NCBI RefSeq assembly: GCF_041333735.1
Contig: NZ_JBGKFB010000001.1
Location: forward strand, 1,684,501-1,748,500
Reading direction: 5' to 3'
From: Veillonella sp.
GTDB taxonomy: Bacteria > Bacillota > Negativicutes > Veillonellales > Veillonellaceae
Length of the DNA: 64,000 nt
In this document: positions 8,230 to 16,642 of the stretch, piece after piece
Position numbering within the stretch: position 1 is the first letter of the stretch
Layout of the letters: each line of letters begins with the position of its first letter
Program-made: the position numbers and the translations under genes
Notes under the pieces: generated by a model
Seen by the model: only the letters and a program-made list of their open reading frames with translations
The model's database searches: none
What the model was told of the DNA's origin: nothing

Positions 8230-10118
8230 TTTTGGCTGAAAACCATGGCTTTTGTTATGGTGTTAAGCGAGCCGTTGAAATGGCTAATGAAGCTGCCGAT
8301 GGTAAGGGTAAAAGTTATACATTAGGTCCTATCATTCATAATCCTCAAGTTGTAGGTCGCCTTGAAAGTAAAGGTGTAAGTCCTATTCAAGAGGTAGCAG
8401 ATATTGACGAAGGGACAATGATTATTCGATCTCATGGTGTAGGCCCTGCTATTTATGAAGAAGCTGAAGAAAAGGGATTACATATTTTAGATGCTACATG
8501 TCCTCATGTAAAAAAAGCGCAACAAGATGCTAAGTCTGTCATAGAAGATGGAATGACTTTGGTGATTTTGGGCGAAAAAAACCATCCTGAGGTAAAAAGT
8601 ATCAATTTATGGGCAAATAACAAAGGAATAATCATTGAAGATGAAGAATCCGCCAAAAAACTACAAATTGTGGAAAAAATGGGTGTTGTTGTACAAACAA
8701 CCTTTTCACAATTCAAATTTAACAGTATAATAGAGATATTAGAGAAAAAATCTAAGAATCTTAAGGTTTTCAAAACGATATGCAATGCAACGCAAGAACG
8801 ACAGAACTCTGCCGTTGACTTAGCACGTAATGTAGATCTTATGATAGTGATAGGCGGTAAGAATAGCGGAAACACAAACCGATTGGCAGAGGTTTGTCGT
8901 GACGTTGGATGTACAACTTATCACATTGAAACTTCTACTGAATTACAACTGGAATGGTTTAACCGAGTACAGACGGTAGGAGTTACAGCAGGAGCATCGA
9001 CTCCCGACTGGATTATTAAGGAGGTCATTGAGACAATGAAAGATTTTGCAGAATTATTAGCAGCAGAAGGTCAAGAAGAATTTAAGAAAGGGAACGTTGT
9101 AGAAGGTACAGTAGTTCAAGTTGAAGATGAACGAGCTTATGTATCTTTTGGCTACAAAACTGAAGCCATTTTGAACAGAACTGAAATTTCTTATCCCGCA
9201 CCAGAATCTGCCAAAGATGTGTTGAAAAATGGTGATGAAATTAAAGCAGTTATCATGAACCACATCAAAGAAGATAATCCTATTTATCTTTCCATGACTC
9301 GCTTGGCTAAAGATGAAGATTGGCAATATGTTATCGAAGCACAAGAAAAAGATGAAGCTATCGTATGTAAAGGTATTGATGCTATCCCAGCAGGTTTGGT
9401 AGTAACTGTTAAATCCCTTCGTGGTTTCATTCCATTGTCCCAAGGTGATGTTCATTTCGTAAAATCCTTGGACAACTTGGTTGGTACAGAATTCGAAGCT
9501 AAAGTACTTGAAATCGACGAAAAGAAAAACCGTTTGGTTCTTTCCCGTCGTGCAGTATTGGAAGTAGAACGTCAAGCTAAATTAGCTGAAGCATTGAAAA
9601 ACATCAACGTTGGCGACAACTATAAAGGTATTGTTCGTAAAATCATGCCTTATGGTGCTTTCGTAGATATCGGTGGTATTGAAGGTTTACTTCACATTTC
9701 CGACATTTCTTGGCAAAAAATCAAAAAAGTGGAAGATGTTCTTTCCGTTGGTCAAGAAATCGAAGTTAAATTACAATCCTTCGACGCTGAAAGCAACAAA
9801 TTATCCTTGTCCTTAAAAGCTTTGACTAAGAGCCCATGGGACGTAGCTGAAGAAACATTGCATGTTGGCGATGTTATTAACGGCAAAGTTGTTCGTTTGG
9901 TAGCTTACGGTGCATTCGTAGCTGTTAACGACGACATTCAAGGTTTACTTCACATTTCTCAAATTACAAAACAACGTAATGCGAAAGTTGAAGACTACTT
10001 AAACCGCGGTCAAGAAGTAGAAGTTAAAATCATTTCTCTTAACAAAGACGAAAAGAAATTGGGTTTGGCTTTAACTGAATTGATGGAAGCAAAAGAAACT
10101 GCAGAAGACGCTGAATAA
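8220..10118 (+). CDS. ispH: IspH-ribosomal protein S1-like fusion
   Basis: A 632-residue fusion. Residues 1-~275 are IspH, the last MEP-pathway enzyme, reducing HMBPP to IPP and DMAPP; its three 4Fe-4S cysteines are C12 (GFCYGV), C94 (DATCPHV) and C188 (ICNATQERQ). Residues ~292-619 carry four S1 RNA-binding repeats (about 292-362, 378-445, 463-534, 549-619), with KIMPYGAFVDIGGIEGLLH typical. Such fusions are known in Clostridia and Negativicutes. The S1 half uses codons like rpsB and dnaK (TTC, AAC, TTG, TCC), unlike the IspH half. An internal start at 9036 could also make a free S1-like protein. GAGGAG precedes the ATG. Confidence 0.95.
   Translation: MEIILAENHGFCYGVKRAVEMANEAADGKGKSYTLGPIIHNPQVVGRLESKGVSPIQEVADIDEGTMIIRSHGVGPAIYEEAEEKGLHILDATCPHVKKAQQDAKSVIEDGMTLVILGEKNHPEVKSINLWANNKGIIIEDEESAKKLQIVEKMGVVVQTTFSQFKFNSIIEILEKKSKNLKVFKTICNATQERQNSAVDLARNVDLMIVIGGKNSGNTNRLAEVCRDVGCTTYHIETSTELQLEWFNRVQTVGVTAGASTPDWIIKEVIETMKDFAELLAAEGQEEFKKGNVVEGTVVQVEDERAYVSFGYKTEAILNRTEISYPAPESAKDVLKNGDEIKAVIMNHIKEDNPIYLSMTRLAKDEDWQYVIEAQEKDEAIVCKGIDAIPAGLVVTVKSLRGFIPLSQGDVHFVKSLDNLVGTEFEAKVLEIDEKKNRLVLSRRAVLEVERQAKLAEALKNINVGDNYKGIVRKIMPYGAFVDIGGIEGLLHISDISWQKIKKVEDVLSVGQEIEVKLQSFDAESNKLSLSLKALTKSPWDVAEETLHVGDVINGKVVRLVAYGAFVAVNDDIQGLLHISQITKQRNAKVEDYLNRGQEVEVKIISLNKDEKKLGLALTELMEAKETAEDAE
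9018..9038 (+). promoter_or_regulatory. strong internal ribosome-binding site and in-frame ATG in ispH-S1
   Basis: A full AAGGAGG (9018-9024) lies 11 nt before an in-frame ATG (9036-9038), residue 273 of the fusion, exactly at the IspH/S1 boundary. Initiation here would give a 360-residue four-repeat S1-like protein starting MKDFAELLAAEGQ. The bases also encode Lys-Glu-Val, so chance cannot be excluded, but the position and spacing are notable. Confidence 0.6.
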
Positions 10119-10133
10119 TTCATTGTCTAATAT

Positions 10134-10166
10134 AAGGCTAACCAAGGTTTCCTTGGTTAGCCTTTT
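10134..10166 (+). terminator. rho-independent terminator after ispH-S1
   Basis: A perfect 14-bp stem (10134-10147 with 10151-10164), loop TTT, followed by a T-run. It ends the scpA-to-ispH run. Confidence 0.93.
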
Positions 10167-10195
10167 TGCGTACTTTACGTAGAATATGATAAAAT
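10166..10195 (+). promoter_or_regulatory. possible promoter of der-plsY-gpsA
   Basis: TTGCGT (10166-10171) and TAAAAT (10190-10195) are 18 bp apart, directly after the terminator and 36 nt before der. The -35 box overlaps the terminator tail. Weak on its own; placement supports it. Confidence 0.45.
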
Positions 10196-10231
10196 ATAGT
10201 AATGTATTAGATTAGATAATGAGGTGAAACC

Positions 10232-11566
10232 ATGGCAAAACCATTAGTGGCTGTTGTAGGTCGTCCAAATGTAGGGAAATCTACACTTTTTAATGCCATT
10301 GTTAATAAACGAATCTCTATTGTTGAAGATATTCCTGGTGTAACACGGGATCGTATTTACTTTGACGCAGAGTGGTTAAATCGTGAATTTACAATGATAG
10401 ATACAGGTGGTATCGAATTCATAACAGATAATAGTCATGTTATTCCTAAGATGATGCGTTTACAAGCTGAATTAGCAATTGAAGAAGCGGATGTAATATT
10501 ATTTGTTGTTGATGGTAAACAAGGGATTGTTCCGGCTGATGAAGAAGTTGCAAATATATTACGTGCTAGCGGCAAACCTGTAGTTTTAGTTGTTAATAAA
10601 ATTGACAGTGTTAATCAAGAACCTAATATTTATGAATTCTATAATCTTGGCTTAGGTGATCCAATTGGTATTTCTGCTAAGAATTTAATGAACTTAGGTG
10701 ACTTGCTTGACGATACTGTTAAACATTTCCCTCCAGTTGGTACAAATGTTGATGATGAAGATACTATTCACGTAGCAGTTATTGGCCGTCCTAATGTAGG
10801 TAAATCTTCTTTGACTAATGCATTATTAGGACAAGACCGCGTAATCGTATCTGATGTAGCAGGCACAACACGTGATTCTATCGATACATATTGGACTCAT
10901 GGAGACCAAAAATTTGTCCTTATCGATACTGCAGGCATGCGACGTAAATCTAAAATCGAAGAAGCTGTTGAACGATATAGTATTGTGCGTTCTTTACGCT
11001 CTGTAGACCGTTCGGATATTGTTGTTCTTGTGCTTGATGCTCAAGATGGTGTTACAGAACAAGATAAGAAAATTGCTGGTTATGCCTATGAAGCAGGTAA
11101 GGGTGTAATTATTGTTGTAAACAAATGGGATCTTGTTGAAAAAGATGATAAAACAACTCTGCGCTTTACTGAAGATATTTATGATGAATTAGGGTTCTTA
11201 CAGTTTGCGCCGATTCTATTTGCATCTGCTTTGACTAAGCAACGTATTCATCGCTTAGCAGATATGTTAAAATTCGTTTCTGAACAACAGTATCGCCGTG
11301 TATCTACAGGTACATTAAATCAATTATTGCAAGATGCCCAAACAGTTAATCCTGTACCATCTCGTAATGGCAGAATTCCAAAAATTTATTATATGACACA
11401 AGCAAGTGTTAAACCACCTACATTTATTTTGTTTGTAAATGAACCAGAGTTAATTCACTTCTCGTATATGCGTTTCTTGGAAAATAGATTACGTGAGTCC
11501 TTTGGCTTTGAAGGAACACCAATTCGTTTAGTGTTGCGTGGTAAGAAACGGGATGATGAAGACTAA
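10232..11566 (+). CDS. der: ribosome biogenesis GTPase Der (EngA)
   Basis: A 444-residue protein with two tandem G domains and a C-terminal KH-like domain, required for 50S subunit maturation. G1 boxes are GRPNVGKSTLF (residues ~10-20) and GRPNVGKSSLT (~186), each followed by DTGG/DTAGM (G3) and NKID/NKWD (G4). The C-terminal segment VKPPTFILFVNEP is typical. Length is normal. Preceded by a terminator and a good GAGGTGAAACC ribosome-binding site; the stop overlaps the plsY start (TAATG). Confidence 0.97.
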   Translation: MAKPLVAVVGRPNVGKSTLFNAIVNKRISIVEDIPGVTRDRIYFDAEWLNREFTMIDTGGIEFITDNSHVIPKMMRLQAELAIEEADVILFVVDGKQGIVPADEEVANILRASGKPVVLVVNKIDSVNQEPNIYEFYNLGLGDPIGISAKNLMNLGDLLDDTVKHFPPVGTNVDDEDTIHVAVIGRPNVGKSSLTNALLGQDRVIVSDVAGTTRDSIDTYWTHGDQKFVLIDTAGMRRKSKIEEAVERYSIVRSLRSVDRSDIVVLVLDAQDGVTEQDKKIAGYAYEAGKGVIIVVNKWDLVEKDDKTTLRFTEDIYDELGFLQFAPILFASALTKQRIHRLADMLKFVSEQQYRRVSTGTLNQLLQDAQTVNPVPSRNGRIPKIYYMTQASVKPPTFILFVNEPELIHFSYMRFLENRLRESFGFEGTPIRLVLRGKKRDDED

Positions 11567-12162
11567 TGGATATTATGGTTATCGTATATGCTATATTGGC
11601 ATATCTTATTGGTTCAATTCCTAGTGGCTTAATTATTGGTAAGACCTTCTTTAATACAGATGTCCGCCAATATGGTTCTAAAAATATAGGTGCCACTAAC
11701 ACATATCGCGTTATAGGTCTCAAAGCTGCATTACCTGTATTTCTCTGTGATGCCTTAAAAGGCGCGGCTGGGGTAATATTATTATCCTCTTATGGACCTA
11801 TGTATATGATTTTAGGAGGTATCCTTGCTATGATGGGCCATAACTGGTCTATATTCTTAGGCTTTAAAGGTGGTCGTGGCGTAGCTACAGGACTAGGTGT
11901 ATTAATTGCTTTGTCACCATTAGTTGCTTTGATTGCTTTCTTGGTATGGGGCGTTATTGTCTATTTCACTAAGCTCGTATCACTAGGATCAATTATAGCT
12001 GCCGCTTTGGTACCAATCTTAATGTATTTTACAGGCGAATCGTATTGGTTCGTTGGCTTTGGCGCTTTGGCTGCTTTATTTGTCATTGTTCGCCATTGGG
12101 ATAATATCAAACGTTTACTTGCAGGTAATGAGTTAAAAGTAGAACGTATCAAAAAGGATTAA
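11566..12162 (+). CDS. plsY: acyl-phosphate:glycerol-3-phosphate acyltransferase
   Basis: A 198-residue integral membrane protein that acylates glycerol-3-phosphate using acyl-phosphate. Family motifs are visible: GSIPSGLIIGK, the SKNIGATNTYRV segment, and GHNWSIFLGFKGGRGVATGLG. About five transmembrane segments are evident. The start overlaps the der stop; a second ATG at 11575 is a possible alternative. It is followed by gpsA, which makes its substrate, so the pair forms a phospholipid-precursor unit. Confidence 0.95.
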   Translation: MDIMVIVYAILAYLIGSIPSGLIIGKTFFNTDVRQYGSKNIGATNTYRVIGLKAALPVFLCDALKGAAGVILLSSYGPMYMILGGILAMMGHNWSIFLGFKGGRGVATGLGVLIALSPLVALIAFLVWGVIVYFTKLVSLGSIIAAALVPILMYFTGESYWFVGFGALAALFVIVRHWDNIKRLLAGNELKVERIKKD

Positions 12163-12165
12163 TAT

Positions 12166-13164
12166 ATGAATGTTGTTGTTGTCGGCTCTGGTAGCTGGGG
12201 TACTGCTCTTGCTATTAAATCCGTATTAGCTGGAAATACTACAACTTTATATTGTCGTCGCCCAGAATTTGCAGATCAATTAGCTAAAGATCTAGAGAAT
12301 AAAGAGTATTTACCTGGCGTAACATTACCAAATGAATTAGTATATAGTTCAGATCTTGCTACCTGTATTAAAGGGGCCGATATCATTCTCATGGTTACGC
12401 CATCTGTACATGTACGTACTAGTTTAGAGTCTATTAGACCATATGCTCATAAAGAACAATCGTATATACTTTGTTCAAAAGGTGTAGAGCGTACTACTGG
12501 CAAATTGCTGACTACAGTTATGAGAGAGGTTCTAGGAACAGTTGGATGTAATCTCGCAGTTCTATCTGGTCCAAATCATGCAGAGGAAATCGGTCGTGAT
12601 CTGCCCGCTGCCTCTGTATTGAGTACAGAAAATCTTGAAGTGGCCACTATGTTACAGAAGATATTATGTAGTCAAAATTTTAGGATTTATGCAAATACAG
12701 ATATTACTGGTGTTGAATTAGCTGGGGCTACAAAGAATATTATTGCTCTCGCTGCTGGTATTGTAGACGGTCTAAAGTTAGGGGATAATTGTAAAGCATT
12801 GCTCTTAACTCGTGGTTTACATGAGATGACTCGCTTTGGTGTAGCTTTGGGGGCACAAAAGGAAACCTATGCTGGTCTTGCTGGTATGGGTGATTTGATT
12901 GCCACTTGTATGAGTCCTCATGGACGTAATAGAGCCGCTGGTCAACAATTAGCAGATGGAAAAACAATGGACTATATCATTAATCATACGAATATGGTTG
13001 TAGAAGGCTTTTTTGCTACAGACATTGTTTATAAGATGGCTTGTGAACATCATATTGAAATGCCTATAACTAAGGCTTTATATGAAGTCTTATATGAAGA
13101 AAAATCTCCAGCTTTGGCATTAGCTGAATTGATGGGACGAGATATTAAAATTGAAGTATCATAA
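12166..13164 (+). CDS. gpsA: glycerol-3-phosphate dehydrogenase [NAD(P)+]
   Basis: A 332-residue cytosolic enzyme reducing dihydroxyacetone phosphate to sn-glycerol-3-phosphate. The N-terminal GSGSWGTALA is the Rossmann nucleotide motif, LSGPNHAEEIG and GVELAGATKNIIALAAG (with the catalytic Lys) are active-site segments, and GLAGMGDLIATC is the family signature. AAAAGG lies upstream and only 3 nt separate it from plsY, its metabolic partner. Confidence 0.97.
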   Translation: MNVVVVGSGSWGTALAIKSVLAGNTTTLYCRRPEFADQLAKDLENKEYLPGVTLPNELVYSSDLATCIKGADIILMVTPSVHVRTSLESIRPYAHKEQSYILCSKGVERTTGKLLTTVMREVLGTVGCNLAVLSGPNHAEEIGRDLPAASVLSTENLEVATMLQKILCSQNFRIYANTDITGVELAGATKNIIALAAGIVDGLKLGDNCKALLLTRGLHEMTRFGVALGAQKETYAGLAGMGDLIATCMSPHGRNRAAGQQLADGKTMDYIINHTNMVVEGFFATDIVYKMACEHHIEMPITKALYEVLYEEKSPALALAELMGRDIKIEVS

Positions 13165-13180
13165 ATAAAAGATACTTTTA
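13154..13180 (+). terminator. weak terminator-like hairpin at the end of gpsA
   Basis: AAGTATC (13154-13160) pairs with GATACTT (13171-13177) across a 10-nt A-rich loop and is followed by TTAATTT. The stem is short and spans the stop codon, so termination may be partial. Confidence 0.4.
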
Positions 13181-13231
13181 ATTTGGTTATTTATATACTA
13201 TAATTAATGAGTATAATCTTGTGAGGGTTGT

Positions 13232-13783
13232 ATGCGAATTATTGGCGGAACTGCAAAGGGACATACTATAAAAGCACCTAAAGGGGTAGATACTAGACCT
13301 ACACTTGATCGTGTTCGTGAAAGTGTGTTTAATGTATTATCTAATAGAGGTATATTTGGTACTAATGTATTAGATATATTTTCAGGTACAGGTGCAGTAG
13401 CTATTGAAGCCTTAAGTCGTGGTGCAGCACATGCAGTAGCGGTAGACTTTAAAACAGGAAAATTGATTTTGGAGAATGCCAAACATTGTCATGTGGAAGA
13501 TCGGTTAGAAATCATTCCGAGGAAACTTTCACAATTAAAAAATTATATAATGGGACGACAGTTCGATTATATTTTTTCTGATCCACCATATGAAAATGGA
13601 TTTATACAAGAGACCATAGATATGGTTGTAGACTGTGATTTATTAAAGCCCGAAGGTGTTTTATTACTAGAGCACCATAAGGACGAGGCATTTACCTTGC
13701 CTGAATCATGGAAATGTATAAAAGAACAGAAATTTGGTTATACGATGGTTTCCTATTTTGTAAACACAGCTGAAAGGAGCTAA
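13232..13783 (+). CDS. rsmD: 16S rRNA (guanine966-N2)-methyltransferase
   Basis: A 183-residue class I SAM-dependent methyltransferase acting on 16S rRNA G966. It opens with MRIIGGTAKGHTIKAPKG and the TRPTLDRVRESVFNVL block typical of RsmD; VLDIFSGTGAVAIEALSRGA is the SAM-binding motif I and SDPPYENG the catalytic (D/N)PPY motif IV. GAGGG is 7 nt before the ATG. TATAAT boxes at 13199-13204 and 13212-13217 suggest a promoter, but no convincing -35 was found. It neighbours coaD, a very common pairing. Confidence 0.96.
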   Translation: MRIIGGTAKGHTIKAPKGVDTRPTLDRVRESVFNVLSNRGIFGTNVLDIFSGTGAVAIEALSRGAAHAVAVDFKTGKLILENAKHCHVEDRLEIIPRKLSQLKNYIMGRQFDYIFSDPPYENGFIQETIDMVVDCDLLKPEGVLLLEHHKDEAFTLPESWKCIKEQKFGYTMVSYFVNTAERS

Positions 13784-13787
13784 ACCT

Positions 13788-14279
13788 GTGCGTATAGGTG
13801 TGTGTCCGGGTAGTTTTGACCCAGTTACAAATGGACATGTTGATATTTTTGAACGTGGCAGTCGATTAGTTGATAAATTAATTATTGCTGTTAGCTCTAA
13901 TCCGAATAAAAATTCCTTGTTTACCATGGAAGAACGGGTTGAGATGATTCGAAATTCTGTCAAACATATTCCTAATGTTGAGATTGATTGTACAGGCGGT
14001 TTGCTTAACCAATATGTTAAATCTAAGAATGCTACTATAATCATTCGTGGTTTGCGCGCGTTAAGCGACTTTGAATATGAATTTCAACGTGCTTTGTTTG
14101 CAAAATATTTGGATGATGATATTGAAACTGTATTTATTATGACTAATAATAAATACTCTTTCGTCAGCTCCACAGGTATTCGTGAACTTGCAAAATTTGG
14201 CGGTAAGCTAGATGGGTTAGTTCCGGATGATGTTAAGGAAAAACTTGAAGAACGCTTTAATACGGTCCATAATAAATAG
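13788..14279 (+). CDS. coaD: pantetheine-phosphate adenylyltransferase
   Basis: A 163-residue hexameric enzyme that adenylylates 4'-phosphopantetheine in the fourth step of CoA synthesis. VCPGSFDPVTNGHVDI contains the nucleotidyltransferase (T/H)xGH motif, and SSTGIRELAKFGG is the ISSTxIR-type C-terminal signature. The start is GTG at 13788, placed by GAAAGGAGC 6 nt upstream. It follows rsmD by 4 nt; coaBC, another CoA gene, is elsewhere in this window. Confidence 0.97.
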   Translation: MRIGVCPGSFDPVTNGHVDIFERGSRLVDKLIIAVSSNPNKNSLFTMEERVEMIRNSVKHIPNVEIDCTGGLLNQYVKSKNATIIIRGLRALSDFEYEFQRALFAKYLDDDIETVFIMTNNKYSFVSSTGIRELAKFGGKLDGLVPDDVKEKLEERFNTVHNK

Positions 14280-14290
14280 GGGTGAATTGT

Positions 14291-14758
14291 ATGAAAACAG
14301 AAAAATTATTAGAAGATTTAGAGGTTCTTATTGAATCTAGCAGCCGTATTCCTATGACTACTAAACGTATGGTTGAGGAAGACGAAATTATGCGTATTAT
14401 TGATTCTATTCAAGAGTCCTTACCATTGGAACTTGAAGAGTCTCGTCGTATTGTAGCTGATAAAGATAAAGTATTAGCTGATGCTCAACGTCAAGCTGAA
14501 ACTTTAATTGATCAAGCAAAAGATTACATTGCTAAATTAACTGCTGAAAGCGAACTTGTTAAACAAGCGCAAGAACAAGCAAATCAAATTATCAATGCAG
14601 CTAACCAATCCTCTGAAGAATTGAAATCTAGCTCTATTCAATATGCTGGTGATGTTCTTAAATATGTGGAAAACAACTTAGAGAAAACATTGGAAAGCTT
14701 ACGTCAAAATCGTGAAAGTTTGAAACAAACTGAACAACGTACAGAAGAAAACCAATAA
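14291..14758 (+). CDS. coiled-coil protein of unknown function downstream of coaD
   Basis: A 155-residue, highly charged, mostly helical protein. An N-terminal ~40 residues resembling the start of division-septum (DivIVA/SepIVA-like) or ATP-synthase-b-like proteins leads into a long Gln/Glu/Ala/Lys-rich coiled coil (about 45-150) with no membrane segment or cysteine. No catalytic motif is visible and I do not assign a function. ATG 14291 is chosen because AGGGGTG lies about 8 nt upstream; GTG 14282 sits inside that Shine-Dalgarno. It is 11 nt after coaD and closes the rsmD-coaD unit. Similarly placed coiled-coil genes occur in other Negativicutes, from memory. Confidence 0.8.
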   Translation: MKTEKLLEDLEVLIESSSRIPMTTKRMVEEDEIMRIIDSIQESLPLELEESRRIVADKDKVLADAQRQAETLIDQAKDYIAKLTAESELVKQAQEQANQIINAANQSSEELKSSSIQYAGDVLKYVENNLEKTLESLRQNRESLKQTEQRTEENQ

Positions 14759-14766
14759 TATAAATA

Positions 14767-14800
14767 AAAAAGAAGCGAAGGAAATCCTTCGCTTCTTTTT
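14767..14800. terminator. bidirectional terminator between the coaD unit and rqcH
   Basis: Stem 14767-14781 pairs with 14786-14800 around an AAAT loop; the core is an 11-bp GC-containing stem flanked by A and T tracts on both sides. It serves the two convergent units, and rqcH's stop lies at its right edge. Confidence 0.9.
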
Positions 14801-16515
14801 TATTCAGTATAATTATCAGGTTTTTTAGGCTCTACAATCATTGTTTGATGAGTATTAAAGATAACAAATCCAAGAGGAGACCCAGGTGGTTTTTTAATAT
14901 TTTTAATATATGTGTAGTCTACAGGCACCTTACTAGTTTCACGAGCCTTACTAAAGTAGGCTGCATATTGAGCAACCTTAGATAAAATCATATCATCAGG
15001 CTCCACATTGAGTCTTAATATGAGGTGGGAACCTTGAATATCTTGTGTATGGAACCAAATATCGGTTGGTTTTGCAAATCGATGAGTTAAATATTCGTTT
15101 TGTTGATTGTTTCGACCTATAAATATTTCGCCTTCATCAATGGTTAAATGAATGTAATTGGATTTCCCTAGCTTATAAGAGAGAGGCTTCTTAGATTTTT
15201 TTATGATGCCCGCATCCATACATTCTTTGCGAATTTCTTCTAAGCTTTCACGGGTAGTAGCTAATGAAATACTATATAAAATCGATTTGAGGTATTCAAG
15301 TTTTGTAGTACTAGCATTAAGTTGATATTCACCGCTGACCATACGATTTTTTAATTTAGTATAGAGCTTATAATACCATTGAGCGTTTTCTACAATCGTA
15401 AGATTTGGCTTTAGAGGGATTGTTAATAACTCTCCATCTTCAGAAAGAAGATTTGGTAATTGGATAGAAGGTTCATATTGCACCTGTAAGTGAGCATTGA
15501 TCATTAAGATATCGCCATACAGTTTATAGGTATCCATTTTATTAGTATCATCTAATTCATCTTTGATTTTTTGATGACGGATTTCTTCTTTTTTGATGGC
15601 TGCTGTTAAAATCTTTTCTAGTTCCTTATCAGCAGTGTGAATAGATTTTGTATTGTGAATCGATTCTTCTAGAGCTTCTGAAATCGTACTATATTCTTTT
15701 AGTACCTTGTAATTGTGTAACGTAAAGGTGGCGTGAGCTTTTTTATTATTCTCATTGATTAAAGTAAGCAAGCCATGACTGTCTTGGAGTTTTGCTTTTA
15801 GGTTATATAATGATTTAGCTAATGTATCTATTTGATCTGGACTTAAATCAGTTATAGATTCATCTCCATTTAGATTGGAAGTCCATAATACTTCATCTAA
15901 TAAAGGTTTACCGAAACCGTTAAAGATAGCTCGTATAGATTGTTGTACATTACCATTACCAAAGGAAGTCAGTAGATTTCTTATTTCTTCATAATTGAAG
16001 TCCATTAAACTAACACGATTAGCATTTGGTGGTAATTCATAGTGTAGTTTGGGGCTAATAGAACGTTCACGATTCATTAAAGGGGATACGTGAATTAAGG
16101 ATTCTAAAATAACTCCATCTTGCACAAAGATACAGTTTGAATATTTGCCCATTAATTCTACATAGATAAATGTACTTGTAATAGATCCATCCATTTCAAG
16201 CTTATCCGTTTGGATACACATGATTCGGTCACCATTAATTTGTTCCACCTTTACAATGCGGCTACCTTCAATATGTTTACGAAGAAACATGCATAGTGAA
16301 CTTGGTTCTTTTGGTAAATCTTGGAGCGGTTTGCTAAGATACATTGCAGGGGTTGCACCAACGGTAATAATCAAGTTTTGATCTTCGTTAAGGGCTCGAA
16401 TTTTAAATAGTAATGTAGTTTTATCTATTTGATATAATTTTTGTATTTGACCTGTTTGTAATCGCTCGTTTAATTCTTTAGCGAGAACAGACATGGTAAG
16501 TCCGTCTAAATTCAT
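14800..16515 (-). CDS. rqcH: NFACT-family ribosome quality control protein RqcH
   Basis: A 571-residue bacterial Rqc2/NEMF homologue (older name FbpA, fibronectin-binding). RqcH binds stalled 50S-peptidyl-tRNA complexes and directs C-terminal alanine tailing. The NFACT-N domain carries NGDR with D96-R97, matching the Asp-Arg pair needed for tailing in Bacillus subtilis RqcH. A central coiled coil follows (about 290-400), then NFACT-R with PTDIWFHTQDIQGSHLILRL. AAAGGAG is 5 nt before the ATG. It is the only - strand housekeeping gene here and forms its own unit. Confidence 0.93.
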   Translation of the reverse strand: MNLDGLTMSVLAKELNERLQTGQIQKLYQIDKTTLLFKIRALNEDQNLIITVGATPAMYLSKPLQDLPKEPSSLCMFLRKHIEGSRIVKVEQINGDRIMCIQTDKLEMDGSITSTFIYVELMGKYSNCIFVQDGVILESLIHVSPLMNRERSISPKLHYELPPNANRVSLMDFNYEEIRNLLTSFGNGNVQQSIRAIFNGFGKPLLDEVLWTSNLNGDESITDLSPDQIDTLAKSLYNLKAKLQDSHGLLTLINENNKKAHATFTLHNYKVLKEYSTISEALEESIHNTKSIHTADKELEKILTAAIKKEEIRHQKIKDELDDTNKMDTYKLYGDILMINAHLQVQYEPSIQLPNLLSEDGELLTIPLKPNLTIVENAQWYYKLYTKLKNRMVSGEYQLNASTTKLEYLKSILYSISLATTRESLEEIRKECMDAGIIKKSKKPLSYKLGKSNYIHLTIDEGEIFIGRNNQQNEYLTHRFAKPTDIWFHTQDIQGSHLILRLNVEPDDMILSKVAQYAAYFSKARETSKVPVDYTYIKNIKKPPGSPLGFVIFNTHQTMIVEPKKPDNYTE

Positions 16516-16642
16516 GGTACTCCTTTCAATTTTATTTAGAAGTATAGTTTAGTATAACATAATGTACATATAATTCTTAGTATTTAAACACGGAATGTAT
16601 AATTCGTGGTACAATAATAAAAACTGCTAAGGAGGATATCAC

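Noticed and set aside
8504..8875. 123-residue - strand frame opposite ispH
   Set aside because: No ribosome-binding site and no family resemblance; fully inside a confident + strand enzyme domain.
9057..9575. 172-residue - strand frame opposite the S1 repeats
   Set aside because: Same codon-bias artefact; composition is Phe/Cys-rich and unlike a folded protein, and the sense frame is clearly coding.
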